Of a stretch of DNA of 64,000 bases, positions 1 through 10,295 are shown piece by piece (within the stretch, counting starts at the first letter, position 1; every line of letters begins with the position of its first letter). The DNA is from Leishmania martiniquensis (taxonomy: Eukaryota > Euglenozoa > Kinetoplastea > Trypanosomatida > Trypanosomatidae): assembly GCF_017916325.1 (NCBI RefSeq), contig NC_090165.1, positions 372,001 through 436,000 on the forward strand, in the 5' to 3' direction. The position numbers were made by a program, and so were the translations under genes. The notes beneath the pieces were generated by a model, which was not told the origin of the DNA, did no database searches, and saw only the letters and a list, made by a program, of their open reading frames with translations.

Positions 1-950
1 GGGGCGGATCGGGCTGTCAGGAAGCTCAGAAGGCGATGAAAGGCGAAGAAAGATGCAGAAGAAAAAAGGGCAGGGATGGGAAAGCCTCGATAACGTTGAA
101 GCCGGCTTCCCCAGAGAAAGAGGCAAGCAGTAGCACAAACACCAATACAGCATCATGCCTGCCAGTTGGTGACTGTGCTCTTCTGCGGTTCCTCCGCCTC
201 CCTTTCCCTTCTTTCTGCGCGCGTGCCACAGCGCTCTTATTATTGTGTTGGCCTGCGCGGGCGGGCGGCGATGTCGATGTCTTTTTCCCCTTTCGTCATT
301 GCTCTTTGCTTGTTGCTCTTCTCGTGTGCGGCGCACGTATATGTGGGCGGGTGTGATGCGCCTGTTAATAACGATGCTGGGTCGCTGTGCGTAGCTGTGT
401 GATGAAGGGGAACTGTGAAGGCGTGCGCGTTAGAAGAAGAGGCGAAAGAGCACAAAGAAAAATAAGACAGAAGCGAATGAAGGGTGACACAGGAGAGCGA
501 GAGGGAGCGACAGCACATCGGTGCCGAAGAGCAGCAGACATTTCCATGTCCAATGTGCGAGATGTGAGCGCGCGCGCGTGTGCGTGTGTGTGTCTCCGTG
601 CCTGAGTGTTCGGATGTGGTGCTCTCATGTCTACTGCGATCACTGGTCAGGCTGCGCGGCCTCCTTCCCTCTCCCTATTTCTTCGCCCCTTTCCCATGAG
701 CACCTCTGTTTTGGCCGCCGCTGCCTTTTACACCTTTTCCCTCACCCTTTCCTCCGCCTCCGCCTCCCACACAGTAAAGGAGATAAGCTGTTGAGATCCA
801 GGCGAAATACACCTTTGCCAGAGGCTCCTCGTGGGAAGAAGCAGAGCCATCGCCCCTCCTCCGACTCTTCACCCCCTCCCGCCTCATCGCAGAGTCGCTT
901 GCGCCACGGGCGAACGGAATAGTCTGTGCGAGAGTAAGCATTGACATCTG
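1..950. other. Spacer before first gene, no gene seen
   Basis: Probably the 3' UTR of an upstream gene outside the window plus the 5' flank of the RRM protein. It holds a GC/GT-alternating tract near 568-593 and a pyrimidine-rich stretch at about 721-772 followed by an AG at 773-774, a possible secondary trans-splice acceptor. The short open frames here are compositionally biased and resemble no protein I know. Confidence 0.7.
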
Positions 951-987
951 TTCATTTTTTCCCCCTCCCTTTTGTGTCGCTCTCTAG
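951..987 (+). promoter_or_regulatory. Trans-splice acceptor of the RRM protein gene
   Basis: A polypyrimidine tract from 951 ends in an AG at 986-987. No ATG occurs between this AG and the ATG at 1096, so a spliced-leader mRNA would have a 5' UTR of about 108 nt and start at that ATG. An alternative acceptor is the AG at 773-774. Confidence 0.6.
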
Positions 988-1095
988 CCCGTGTCGATCG
1001 TCTTCGCTACGCCATCCATCGGTGCAGCTGTTGAGAGCTCTCTCACCGCCTCGTCCACACCCGTCTGAGGAATAGATACACGCCGGCGCAGGACC

Positions 1096-3681
1096 ATGAG
1101 TGCGCCTCCGATGCCACCGGGCAAGATGCCCCCGCGACCGCCGGGGATGAAGGTGATGCCGCCCATGCCCCCTGGCTTCAAGGCCCCGGGCCATGGCGGG
1201 CCAGCGCCGCCGATGCCTCCTGGTCGTGCTCTGCCGCAGCCACCCGGCATGCGCGGTGGTGGCCCACTACCGATACCGCCGATGCCGCCTGGTATGGTGA
1301 AGCATGGCCCGCCGCCACCACCGGGCGGCGCATCCACATCCGTTGGTGGTGGCCCGTACCCTCGCTACCCTATGCCACCGGTCCACGGCGGCGGCGGCGG
1401 CGCCCCCTTGCCCCCGACGGGAGGCGCACCACCCGCGCCACCGCAGTCGTCCGCGCAGGGTGGTCCACCGCCGCCAAGTGCACCGCGCTACCTGATGCCA
1501 CCATCCACTGTCGGAGTGGAGGTGCCGACTATCTCTCCCTACGCCGCGTCGGGCGCCCCTGTGCCATCATCACAGTCGCCGCGACCTCAGCAGTACCCCC
1601 CGCAAGACCCCTACGCTGGCGATCGGGGCGGAATTTACCCACCAGGGCGGTACAATGACGACCACGAAGGCGGTGGCCGCAATCGGCGCCACGGTAGGGG
1701 GGAGCGCGGTCACCGTGGCGGTGGTGGGCGTGAGCGTGGCGGTGACCGTCATGACCGTAGCGAGCGTTCCGAGCGGAGTGGTCGCCGTGGCGGCGGCCGT
1801 CACCGCGACGAGGCCCCTCGCAACCCGCCGATGCGTGATCCAACCAACACCGTGTGGGTCGGCAGCTACGACCCGGCCTTCCACTCGCGGAGCATGCTGT
1901 GCCGCGCGTTCTGGCCATTCGGTCGCGTCATGGAGATATCGATCCACGATGGTAAGTCGTACGCGTTTGTACACCTGCGGCGCACTGAGGAGGCCAAAGC
2001 CGCCGTCGATGCTCTCATCGAGAGCCGCGAGTTGGGTGCAGCGATATTTAACTACAGCAAGATGCACGATTACACGGAGGAGGAGATGAACCTGCCGCAT
2101 GATCCCTCTGTTGTGGAGGAGCCACCGGTCACCGATCCCGCTCCGGCACCAGCGCCTGGGGCCCGTCGTCAGCGCGACTTTGACGGCGGCCGTGATGACC
2201 GTGGGCCGCGTGAGGCGGAGTATGGCCGCGATGCACCGGCGCCGCCGCCGCGCCGCGCGCGGCACGAACGGGAGGCCAAGGAGCCATCTAACGTGCTGTG
2301 GGTGGGCAATCTTGTGCCGTACATTACGAATGAGAAGCTGACCGAGGTGTTCGAGGTGTTTGGCCCCATCTCGAGCGTGTCCCGTCTTGGCCGCTCTAAC
2401 ATGGCTTTTCTGCACTACGAGACGGTAGAGCAGTGCACCATGGCTATCGAGACGATGAAGGGCAGACCGATTGAGGGGGTCATGCTGAGCTTAAACTACG
2501 GCCACGACGCCCAGCACGCGAGCGACGCAGCTGGCGGTAACGGTACTGGCGCAGAAGGGCCGGCGGGGATGGGCGGACATAACCACGGCAATGTCCCCCT
2601 CACCGCCGACGGCATCCCTGTCAACGAAACGCCCACGAACATCATTTACCTCGGCCATCTTCCCGCCGATGCGGAGGCGAAGGACATCGAGGATCTATTC
2701 GTGCCCTACGATGGCTTCATCTTCAGCAAGTTCGTCAGTAGCAATGGGATCGGCTTTGGACACTTCGACTCTATCGAATCTTCTAGGGTGGCGCGCGTAG
2801 GGCTGTCCAATGCGATGATAAAGGGGACGCCGATCCGTGTGAGCTTCGGCAAACATAATCACACCTACACCATGGCTGACCGGCGCCGCATCGGCGAGCC
2901 GGCGCTCGACAACGGCGGTGGCGAGTTCAACTTGGACGCCATGATGCGTGGCCCCGGCGCTCAGCTGGATGGAGCCACTGGCGCTCTGGTGGCTGGGGGC
3001 TACGGCGGCGGGGCGGGTGCCGGCGGGGCACTGATTCTACCGGCTATGGGCGGCGGCGCTGCGGGAGGCGGTTTCGGCGGCTCAGACGGCAATGTGTACG
3101 CTCGAAAGCGCGAGGCACCGGAGATGACCTTGGACAACCGGCTGCAGTCACTCTTGGGCAGCACTTACAACAACTGCGGTGCCAGGGGCCTCGAAATCAG
3201 TCCTAGCCAAATCCAGGCAGTCTGCCAGCTGGTGGACAACTGCGTCAGCGAATCCGCGTGCGAGACGCTCCGGCAGGCGCTCATACTCTACTCCCCGCTG
3301 CGCTCTGTCCATGTCTTCAACGTGGTGGCAAAGCGAATGAAGGAGTTCCCCGATGACCCACACAAGCGCCTCTTTGTGTTGTACGCTGTGACGCATGTGC
3401 TACTTGGGGTGTCGACCGAGTATGTTCCCTTCACCGAGGCAGCTCTCAACGCCTACCTCATGGTGCTGTTGGTGGCGAGTGAGGGACAGACAAGCAGCGG
3501 CATGGATCGCCTGACGTTCATCATCGAAAGCTTTCAGCAGCACCCGTTCATTGAGAAAAAATCCAACGCTGGAAAGGAGTACGAGGGGCAGTTTCGGGCA
3601 CAGCTGGACGAGATCACGAACCGTGCGAAGGCCGAGCAAGATTTGCGCATGTTGGCAGCACGCCGTCGCCGCCGCAACTGA
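1096..3681 (+). CDS. RNA-binding protein with three RRMs and CID-like C-terminus
   Basis: This 861-residue protein is predicted to bind RNA. Residues 1-150 are a proline/glycine/methionine-rich tail with repeated PPMPPG-type units. Residues 185-245 are Arg/Gly-rich with RGG-like and SERSERS-like motifs. RRM1 (about 251-320, starting NTVWVGSYD), RRM2 (about 398-468, starting SNVLWVGNL) and RRM3 (about 514-587, starting TNIIYLGHL) each keep a recognisable RNP2-type strand. Residues 590-670 are a glycine-rich linker. The last 185 residues are helical and contain VVAKRMKEFPDDPHKRLFVL, which resembles the helical core of RNA polymerase II CTD-interacting (CID) domains such as those of Nrd1 and U2SURP. 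The CID assignment is inference. The start is the first ATG after the acceptor at 987. A nuclear role in mRNA processing is likely but not shown by sequence. Confidence 0.85.
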   Translation: MSAPPMPPGKMPPRPPGMKVMPPMPPGFKAPGHGGPAPPMPPGRALPQPPGMRGGGPLPIPPMPPGMVKHGPPPPPGGASTSVGGGPYPRYPMPPVHGGGGGAPLPPTGGAPPAPPQSSAQGGPPPPSAPRYLMPPSTVGVEVPTISPYAASGAPVPSSQSPRPQQYPPQDPYAGDRGGIYPPGRYNDDHEGGGRNRRHGRGERGHRGGGGRERGGDRHDRSERSERSGRRGGGRHRDEAPRNPPMRDPTNTVWVGSYDPAFHSRSMLCRAFWPFGRVMEISIHDGKSYAFVHLRRTEEAKAAVDALIESRELGAAIFNYSKMHDYTEEEMNLPHDPSVVEEPPVTDPAPAPAPGARRQRDFDGGRDDRGPREAEYGRDAPAPPPRRARHEREAKEPSNVLWVGNLVPYITNEKLTEVFEVFGPISSVSRLGRSNMAFLHYETVEQCTMAIETMKGRPIEGVMLSLNYGHDAQHASDAAGGNGTGAEGPAGMGGHNHGNVPLTADGIPVNETPTNIIYLGHLPADAEAKDIEDLFVPYDGFIFSKFVSSNGIGFGHFDSIESSRVARVGLSNAMIKGTPIRVSFGKHNHTYTMADRRRIGEPALDNGGGEFNLDAMMRGPGAQLDGATGALVAGGYGGGAGAGGALILPAMGGGAAGGGFGGSDGNVYARKREAPEMTLDNRLQSLLGSTYNNCGARGLEISPSQIQAVCQLVDNCVSESACETLRQALILYSPLRSVHVFNVVAKRMKEFPDDPHKRLFVLYAVTHVLLGVSTEYVPFTEAALNAYLMVLLVASEGQTSSGMDRLTFIIESFQQHPFIEKKSNAGKEYEGQFRAQLDEITNRAKAEQDLRMLAARRRRRN

Positions 3682-5617
3682 CCACGTACTGCACCTTCCC
3701 TCGCACTTGATCTCTCTTTCGCCACTGCGGTCGTCGGTTCGCGTCCTGTGGGTGCCTTCTTCATCTCTTTTTGTGTAAGTGTGCATGCTCGTGAGTGCGA
3801 GCCTAAGCTGCGTATGAGTTGCTTTTTTTCTTTCGGGCTCTCTTCTGAGCATCTGTCTCCGTCTCGCCTACTCCCTCTTCGTGTTTGCTGACGCCTTTGC
3901 ACAGCTGTGTGCGTGTGTGTGTGTGAAGCCCCCCTTCAGTGGCGTGTTTTGGTCTCCCTCTCCCTCCTTACGTGACGGCTTCAGCAGGTTCTTTTCCCCT
4001 TTCCCTCCCCGTGTGTAGACACATACGCACACGCACACGCACATGCACACACGCGAGCTCGATAAGCAACGGCGTCAGAAAGAAAAACAAAAGAATGCGC
4101 AACGAACGTCAAGCCATCAGTACGCGAGAATTTGGAAGGCCCCTGCTGGGCCTCAAGTGGCCCGTCTCTGCGCAACGAAACGTGAAGCGAAGGCTCCAGT
4201 CAAGTGCGCCTATCCCCTTTCTCACCTCTTCCCCCTCTTCCCCACCCTCCGCCCTGCTGCGATGCCGCCTTGCGCGCACATTCGTCGTATGCACACCATC
4301 GCCGCCTTTTCTACTTTCCTTCACTCTCCCTCTCTGCCACCTCCTTCCAGGGCCTTTTTTGCCCTCCCTTCAGCTCTGTGCCTCTCCTGTGGCCCTTCCA
4401 GTCTTGTGGACCCGCTTCGTTCGAGGTCTACGATGACAAACCGTTGCACCCTCTCGCCCCCCTCCGCCTCCTCCTCCTCCTGCGTTCCTTTCCTCGCGAC
4501 TTATCCCGCTAGACCTGATGTAGACACCTTCCCTCATCTCGATGCCTCACCTCGGAGGAGGGGCCAAACACACACACAACACACACACGGGCGCACACGG
4601 GCTCGGTGTAATATGCGTTTTTGCCAATGAGCTCTCGATTGGCTCTCGCAATGACTTTCTCTCTCTCCCTCCCTCTCCTCCCTGCCGCACACTCCTCTCG
4701 CTCCCGTGCGGTACATATCCTCGCAGCTTTGCCTTTCGCCTCTTTCGGTGGTACCCCTTGGACAATCCCATCTTCGCCTTATTGCCTCGTCGCCGACCTA
4801 CTCCGATGCGTGCCCTCGGCGTTGCTCCTTGTGGCCGTGACCAGGCAGGCGAACACAGTAGGACTCGCCGGGTGCCCTCTCTTGACCGACACCGCGCATC
4901 CACCCCTTCTCCTTTTTTTTCCTGAGCACATGCATCAGCGACGCCACCTGACGCACGGCCATCACGCATCTGGGTGCGTTGTGCGTCGCTGCGCTGAATG
5001 AGTTCACACAAGACGGTACACTGTGCACAGAGCACTGCACAGCCACGTTTGAAGTGGCGCGCACATCCCCCCTCTCTTCCCCGTGACAGTGACGGCACCC
5101 CTTGTCCCCCCTTTGAGTCTTTCTATGCTTCCTCTTCAAAGGTCAAGTACGGTTAATCGTGGCACTTCGCACTCATTTCTATAGAGGTTGTTGTCATCAA
5201 GGCCGTACGAGATGCGCCGATTTTGTGGTACAGCGGGTGTGTGTCGGTGTGTGTGCGTGGTTACCCTTGAAGATGCGCGTGAAGCGCTTGACGGGTGACC
5301 GACCGCTTCTCTCAGCCTTTCGGTGGCTGAGCACACGCGACCACTTTTGGAGGCGTGCAGCGCAGCAAGAGGGAAAAGGACAATAGCGACGACGCATCAT
5401 TCGCAGCGACTAGGTGCCTATGGATGTCTCTTTAGCGGCATACACACACACACCACATACACACAACCAAACATAAAGCTACGTGCGCCGCTCTAGCTCA
5501 ACTACACACACGCGCCAGTGAGACGGCTGCTTCGTGGCATTTCGCTCAAAGGCCGCTGGGTGGCATGTGAGCAATGTTGTATCCACATTTTTTTTTGCCC
5601 TTTTCCAGTGGCGCTGC

Positions 5618-5845
5618 GACCCCTCCCCCCTCTCGTGAACGCTTGCGCAGGCCCGAGTGGGCAGCGAGGGGGGATTCTCCCGGATCGCTTACCGGCACTG
5701 GCTGGGGCCTTTGCATGCATTGGTCTCTGCCTGTGGGAATGCGCGCGGCTTTGCGCGTACTGGCGTGGTGGGGTAGCGCACGCTGCATCAGTACAGCGAC
5801 GTCACCTTAACGAGTGGTGATGCCTGCTGGCGATGCCAGCTAGAG
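5618..5845. repeat. Direct repeat copy 1 (228 bp)
   Basis: This 228-bp block recurs at 6107-6333 with one base substitution and one C missing from a C run. Inside it, 5757-5762 pairs with 5789-5794 and 5763-5767 pairs with 5779-5783, giving a bulged hairpin in RNA. The block ends with a short hairpin, a 6-bp stem with a GAT loop, near 5826-5840. Such high identity in non-coding DNA implies recent duplication or gene conversion. I cannot assign it to a known retroposon family. Confidence 0.85.
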
Positions 5846-6106
5846 TTGCCTCTTCTGTCTTGTTGTAAATGTGTACTCCGCTTTGCGTGCTGTCGTTAGC
5901 ACGTCGGAAGGAGAGAGGTCGGGGGTAGACGGGGAGCGCGGTGTGGTGCCCTTCCCTTCACCCTCTTCCTTCGCCGCGATGCAGCTTGTACCAACCAGCT
6001 TCCCATCTCTGCGAGGGCTCGTGTGTGCTATTGCGCGCTCGAGTGCCCGCGCATATAGATGCAGTGGAGTCAAAGTAACGAGCGAGAAGTCGGAGACGGT
6101 CGAGGT

Positions 6107-6333
6107 GACCCCTCCCCCTCTCGTGAACGCTTGCGCAGGCCTGAGTGGGCAGCGAGGGGGGATTCTCCCGGATCGCTTACCGGCACTGGCTGGGGCCTTT
6201 GCATGCATTGGTCTCTGCCTGTGGGAATGCGCGCGGCTTTGCGCGTACTGGCGTGGTGGGGTAGCGCACGCTGCATCAGTACAGCGACGTCACCTTAACG
6301 AGTGGTGATGCCTGCTGGCGATGCCAGCTAGAG
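6107..6333. repeat. Direct repeat copy 2 (227 bp)
   Basis: Second copy of the block at 5618-5845, same orientation, separated from it by 261 bp of unique sequence. Both hairpin-forming segments are preserved. It lies in the 4.5-kb interval between the RRM protein and importin alpha, so it may be part of a 3' UTR. Confidence 0.85.
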
Positions 6334-7910
6334 CACGTGGGATGCGGCGGTCGCTGATTTGCGCGTGCGAGGAAAGGGGGTAAGGATGGCTTTTTCTTTC
6401 TGTTACGGAACCGCTTATTTCTCTTCTCGACCGGCAAAGGCAGGCGAGTGCGCGGGGAGTACGATGAACGTGCTGAAAATTGTGACAGCGGGCTCGTATA
6501 AGGGAAGGTGGCTGGCTTGGGTGTACACAGGTACAGAGGCGGTACATCAGCAGAAGATGTTGCTCGAATGCAGAAGGTGATACGATTCCGCTGCTGCTCC
6601 GATGAGGATGGGCTTCACGCTCTACTGTTTGTGTGAAGGGCTACTGGAGAGGCTTACCATGCCTAGCTGAACGTTTCTGCTTGTCCGAGAAGTGTGCGAC
6701 GTGAACGCGTGCTGCATTCTGTGCTTCTGCGGGAAGGGGGGAGGTAGGTGGTGATGGCGAGCAGCTGCCGGTGCCCTGAGCACAGCGATTAGGGCTTTTA
6801 CACCTCCTTGGAGTCTACACAGCGCGCTGCACATCTTCTATTCATTGGCCCGGTGCGTCATGTGGGTGTTGGGGGCAGCACTGGTGAATGGGAGATGAGC
6901 GGAGAAAAAGAGGTGTGCGCTGAGGCAGGGCTTGCGTGCTGCTGCTCTTATGAGTGATGTGCCGAGCATAAGACGCCGGCGAACCGTTTCACACGAGCTC
7001 TGAAACCACCTGAAGATGTTGCAACGCCAAAGAAGGCACAGCTACTGACGAAGGGCAGGGATGAGCCGCCGAATGAAGGGGAGGTGGCGATCGTCGGGAG
7101 AACCCCATTGCTTCAGGGTCGGACTGAATGACGTAGCGCGTCTATGCCCATATTCGTTGGCGTATGCACTGCCTCTGTCTCTGTCGCCTGCGCGGCTGCC
7201 CCCCCCCCACCGTAGGTTTTTTTCGTCAACTCGCTCCTCTCCACTCGGCCACCGTCGCGGCAGGGGTTGCGCTCTTCCACGGGCCCACCTCTGTGAAGTA
7301 TGGTGCAGGGAAAAGCGCACGGCGCTTGCATGCAGGACCGTCTTTCCGTTCTTGCTCTCCTATCCTCACCTTACCTTCTCTGCGCTGCACACATGCGAAT
7401 GCCCCACGCGGGGCTCTTCGCACACTGTGGTGCGCTCATGCGGGACTCGGGAGAAGATAAATCGGAACGTGCAAAAAAAAAGACGAAAGAGAGCACCGAC
7501 ACGAAGCGAACCAACAAGAAAGAGGGAAGGCAAGACGAAGGCGACCGGGAATCGGTGTAGTGCGGCCGTGCCCTACATCGACTGCGTGGCCATCGCAGAG
7601 CGTGTGGGCCTCTATCTCTTGAGGGGCTTCGATACGTCAGCGGGTGGGCATCCGCTTCGTGCGCGACGGACGCTCTGTGCCTTCGCTCTTCCCTTTGCTA
7701 CTCTCTCATCACCTTTTCGTTACCGTCGTCTTCCACTTCTCAGCGCCCCTCCCCTCACCCCCACTCTAAAAAAAATAAAAGAGGCACAGAGGAAGAGAAA
7801 GCGGGATGGCGAACAGCAACGAAAAAGAAGGAAGCGAAATCAGCGACGGTACTCCGCCATTTTCGCAGCTATTCATGTGTTTGCTGCGCTTCGCAGCACA
7901 CGCGGTGAAC

Positions 7911-7984
7911 TCCCCCCTCTCCACCCATCTCTCTCTCTTTCGCCCTCCTCCCTTCCCCCCTCACTCCACGAACACTGTCCACAG
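7911..7984 (+). promoter_or_regulatory. Trans-splice acceptor of importin alpha
   Basis: A strong C/T tract (7911-7970) is followed by the first AG at 7983-7984. There is no ATG between it and 8193, giving a 5' UTR of about 208 nt. A second C-rich tract with an AG at 8141-8142 is an alternative. Confidence 0.6.
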
Positions 7985-8192
7985 GTACGGCGCATACACG
8001 TGCTGTAACTTCCTGTTTTTCAGTTTTGCGTTCCACTCTCGTGCCCGCTTCTATTCGCGGCTCCTTCAACGCTTCTCAGGCTCATACATTACCCCAACGC
8101 GCCGGCCCACCGAACCCCCTCCCCCTTCCCCCCGACACAAAGACGCTTTGGAGAAGCCGAATCTATTCCCCTTTTTCTTTTTACACGACGCG

Positions 8193-9812
8193 ATGTTCAG
8201 CAATCAGGATAAGAAAGGCGCCAAGCAGGCCGTCAGCACCAAGGCTGGCGCTGAGCGTCGCCAGCGTCAGCTCATGTCTGTGCGCCACAAGGCTCACGGC
8301 GAGGTGATGAAACATCTGCGCGCCGAGGATCAGGAAGACCTTGACATGCTTGGTGGTAACGGCGGCGTGGCGCCTGTATCCAACCCGGAGGATGTCTGGT
8401 CCTACGACGCCAGATCTACACCCGCTTCGGTGCCCTTGCAGCTTCTTCCAACCCTTGTGAACATGTGCATGAACGGGCCGACAGACCGCGAGGTGTTTCA
8501 GGGGACGTTGCTGATTCGCAAGATCCTCTCCGTCGAGAAAGACCCGCCGTATGACGCCGTGACATCGAGCGGCGTTGTGCCGCACCTGGTTGGGCTGCTG
8601 CAGCGGGAGGACTACCCGGAGCTGCAGTTCGAGTCTGCCTGGGCCCTCACCAACATCGCTGCAGGCACGTCGGAGAACACGATGATGCTCGTCGCGTGTG
8701 GAGCGATTCCGCGCTTCGTAGCGCTGCTGGGGTCGCCGAACGCGGACTGCCGCGACCAGAGTGCGTGGGCCATCGGCAACCTCTCTGGTGAAGGCGCGGC
8801 CTGCCGTGATGAGGCGCTGAGCCACGGCGCCATGGTCGCCCTGCTGAACGTGCTGAGCGTAAAGGATCAGCCGATTCACGTTCTACGCAACGCCACGTGG
8901 GCTGTGTCGAACTTGTGCCGCTGCAAGCCGCTGCCGCCACTGGAGCGTGTGGCAATCGCGCTGCCGACGCTCGTGGATCTCCTCAACAGCACTGATGATC
9001 AACTCATTGTGGATGCTGCGTGGGGTATCTCGTATATCAGCGACGGCCCTGCAGAGCGTGTGCAGGCGGTGCTCGAGGCCGGCGCTGTGCCGCGCATTGT
9101 GCAGCTGCTGTCCGTCCCGAGTACGAACGTGAAGCTGCCAGCGATTCGCATCATTGGCAACATTGCCGCTGGCACAGACGAGCAGACGCAGGTTATCATC
9201 AACAGCGGTGCTCTACCGGCCATGGCCGAACTGCTGCGTCACCCAAAGCGCGCGCTGCGCAAAGAGACGTGCTGGACCGTCTCCAACATTGCTGCTGGCC
9301 AGGCCTACCAGATCGAGGCGCTCGTGAACTCGAACGTTTGCATCCCCATCTTGGAGTGTCTTAGCGCGCCGGAGCTTGACGTGAAGAAGGAAGCGGTGTG
9401 GACCATTGCCAACATAACCTTCTGCGGCTCCGTGGCGCAGGTGAAATACCTCGTCAACATCGGCGTCATTCCGCCCCTGTGTGAAGCGCTGCGCACGTAT
9501 GACCCCAAAATCGTGACAGTTGCCCTGGAGGCGGTGCAGTGCTTCCTCCAGGTCGGTGAGGACGAGAAGACGGCAGGCGGCACAGAGGAGAACATTGTAG
9601 CGAAGCAGGTGATGGACTGCGGCGGTGTGGACTCCATCGAGCAGCTCCAGACGCACGCCGACAAGAACGTGTACAACATTGCGCTTCAGATCCTCGAGAG
9701 CTTCTTCACGACAGAGGACGAGACAGGCCCAATGGACGGTGCGATGGGCGCCGGCGTGGTGGACTTCGCGCAGGGAAACGCCAACGTCGGCGGCAGTCAG
9801 TTCAGCTTTTGA
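8193..9812 (+). CDS. Importin subunit alpha (karyopherin alpha)
   Basis: This 539-residue protein is the expected length for importin alpha, the adaptor that binds classical nuclear localisation signals and docks on importin beta. The N-terminal 60 residues are basic and fit an IBB domain, though they have fewer Arg/Lys clusters than animal versions. From about residue 85 to 510 there are armadillo repeats whose third helices carry the signature W-x3-N positions: WALTNIAAG, WAIGNLSG, WAVSNLCR, WTVSNIAAG and WTIANITF. One repeat has WGISYISDG (Tyr for Asn) and one RIIGNIAAG (Arg for Trp), as expected for the central, non-NLS-contacting repeats. The acidic/Gly C-terminal tail is typical. The start is chosen as the first ATG after the acceptor; the frame is open to 7806 but that part is 5' UTR. 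Confidence 0.95.
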   Translation: MFSNQDKKGAKQAVSTKAGAERRQRQLMSVRHKAHGEVMKHLRAEDQEDLDMLGGNGGVAPVSNPEDVWSYDARSTPASVPLQLLPTLVNMCMNGPTDREVFQGTLLIRKILSVEKDPPYDAVTSSGVVPHLVGLLQREDYPELQFESAWALTNIAAGTSENTMMLVACGAIPRFVALLGSPNADCRDQSAWAIGNLSGEGAACRDEALSHGAMVALLNVLSVKDQPIHVLRNATWAVSNLCRCKPLPPLERVAIALPTLVDLLNSTDDQLIVDAAWGISYISDGPAERVQAVLEAGAVPRIVQLLSVPSTNVKLPAIRIIGNIAAGTDEQTQVIINSGALPAMAELLRHPKRALRKETCWTVSNIAAGQAYQIEALVNSNVCIPILECLSAPELDVKKEAVWTIANITFCGSVAQVKYLVNIGVIPPLCEALRTYDPKIVTVALEAVQCFLQVGEDEKTAGGTEENIVAKQVMDCGGVDSIEQLQTHADKNVYNIALQILESFFTTEDETGPMDGAMGAGVVDFAQGNANVGGSQFSF

Positions 9813-10275
9813 GAAAGCATAAAGAACGTGTCGGGGGCCTGAGAGGCGGCGTCTGCGGATGAGGGTACTGAGTGGTGTGTAAACGACGACAGAGTTGGAC
9901 AGCAGATGCTAAAAGCAGAGAAGGCTGCTGAGCCGGATGGTGGGAAAGAGAGAGGGAGGGAGGGAGGGGCGGCGGCGGCGGCGTAGAGGGGAGAGAGGAG
10001 ACGTCTGGGCGCCAGTGATGTCTCTTCTAGCGGTTCGTTGATGAATGAATTCGGCGGTTCTTTGCCGTCTAAGCGCGCTGTTTTCCTTTTTTTTGTTCCC
10101 CACGTGCTGAACCGTTTCATGCCCGTTCGTGTCCCTGTGAACGCCGTTGTTGCTGTGGCCACCGTTGCTTCCATGCTGACCTCCCCCCTCTCTCTCGCTC
10201 TCTCTGCGGTTGGATCCCTTCAGCAAAGCGGGTGTGCTGGAGCCCCGGCGGGTGGGGCGAGTAGACAGCGGCGAG

Positions 10276-10295
10276 GCGCTGCGGGAATGCAGCGC
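10276..10295 (+). other. Perfect 7-bp hairpin in importin alpha 3' flank
   Basis: Positions 10276-10282 are the exact reverse complement of 10289-10295, with a six-base loop. It probably lies in the importin alpha 3' UTR, where it could form an RNA stem-loop. It is short enough to occur by chance in GC-rich DNA. Confidence 0.5.

Larger units (their letters stand above)
3682..7910. other. Long gene-free interval (3' UTR plus spacer)
   Basis: About 4.2 kb without a convincing gene, the longest gap in the window. It should carry the 3' UTR of the RRM protein gene. It contains GT/CA tracts (about 3907-3925, 4021-4054, 4567-4588, 5442-5467), several polypyrimidine runs, and the near-identical direct repeat listed separately. 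Open frames up to 315 codons exist but are made of pyrimidine-tract translation products (Ser, Leu, Pro runs) with no family resemblance. Confidence 0.6.

Noticed and set aside
7061..8008. 315-codon open frame upstream of importin alpha
   Set aside because: It is made of translated T/C tracts and overlaps the splice acceptor and leader of importin alpha; no family resemblance.
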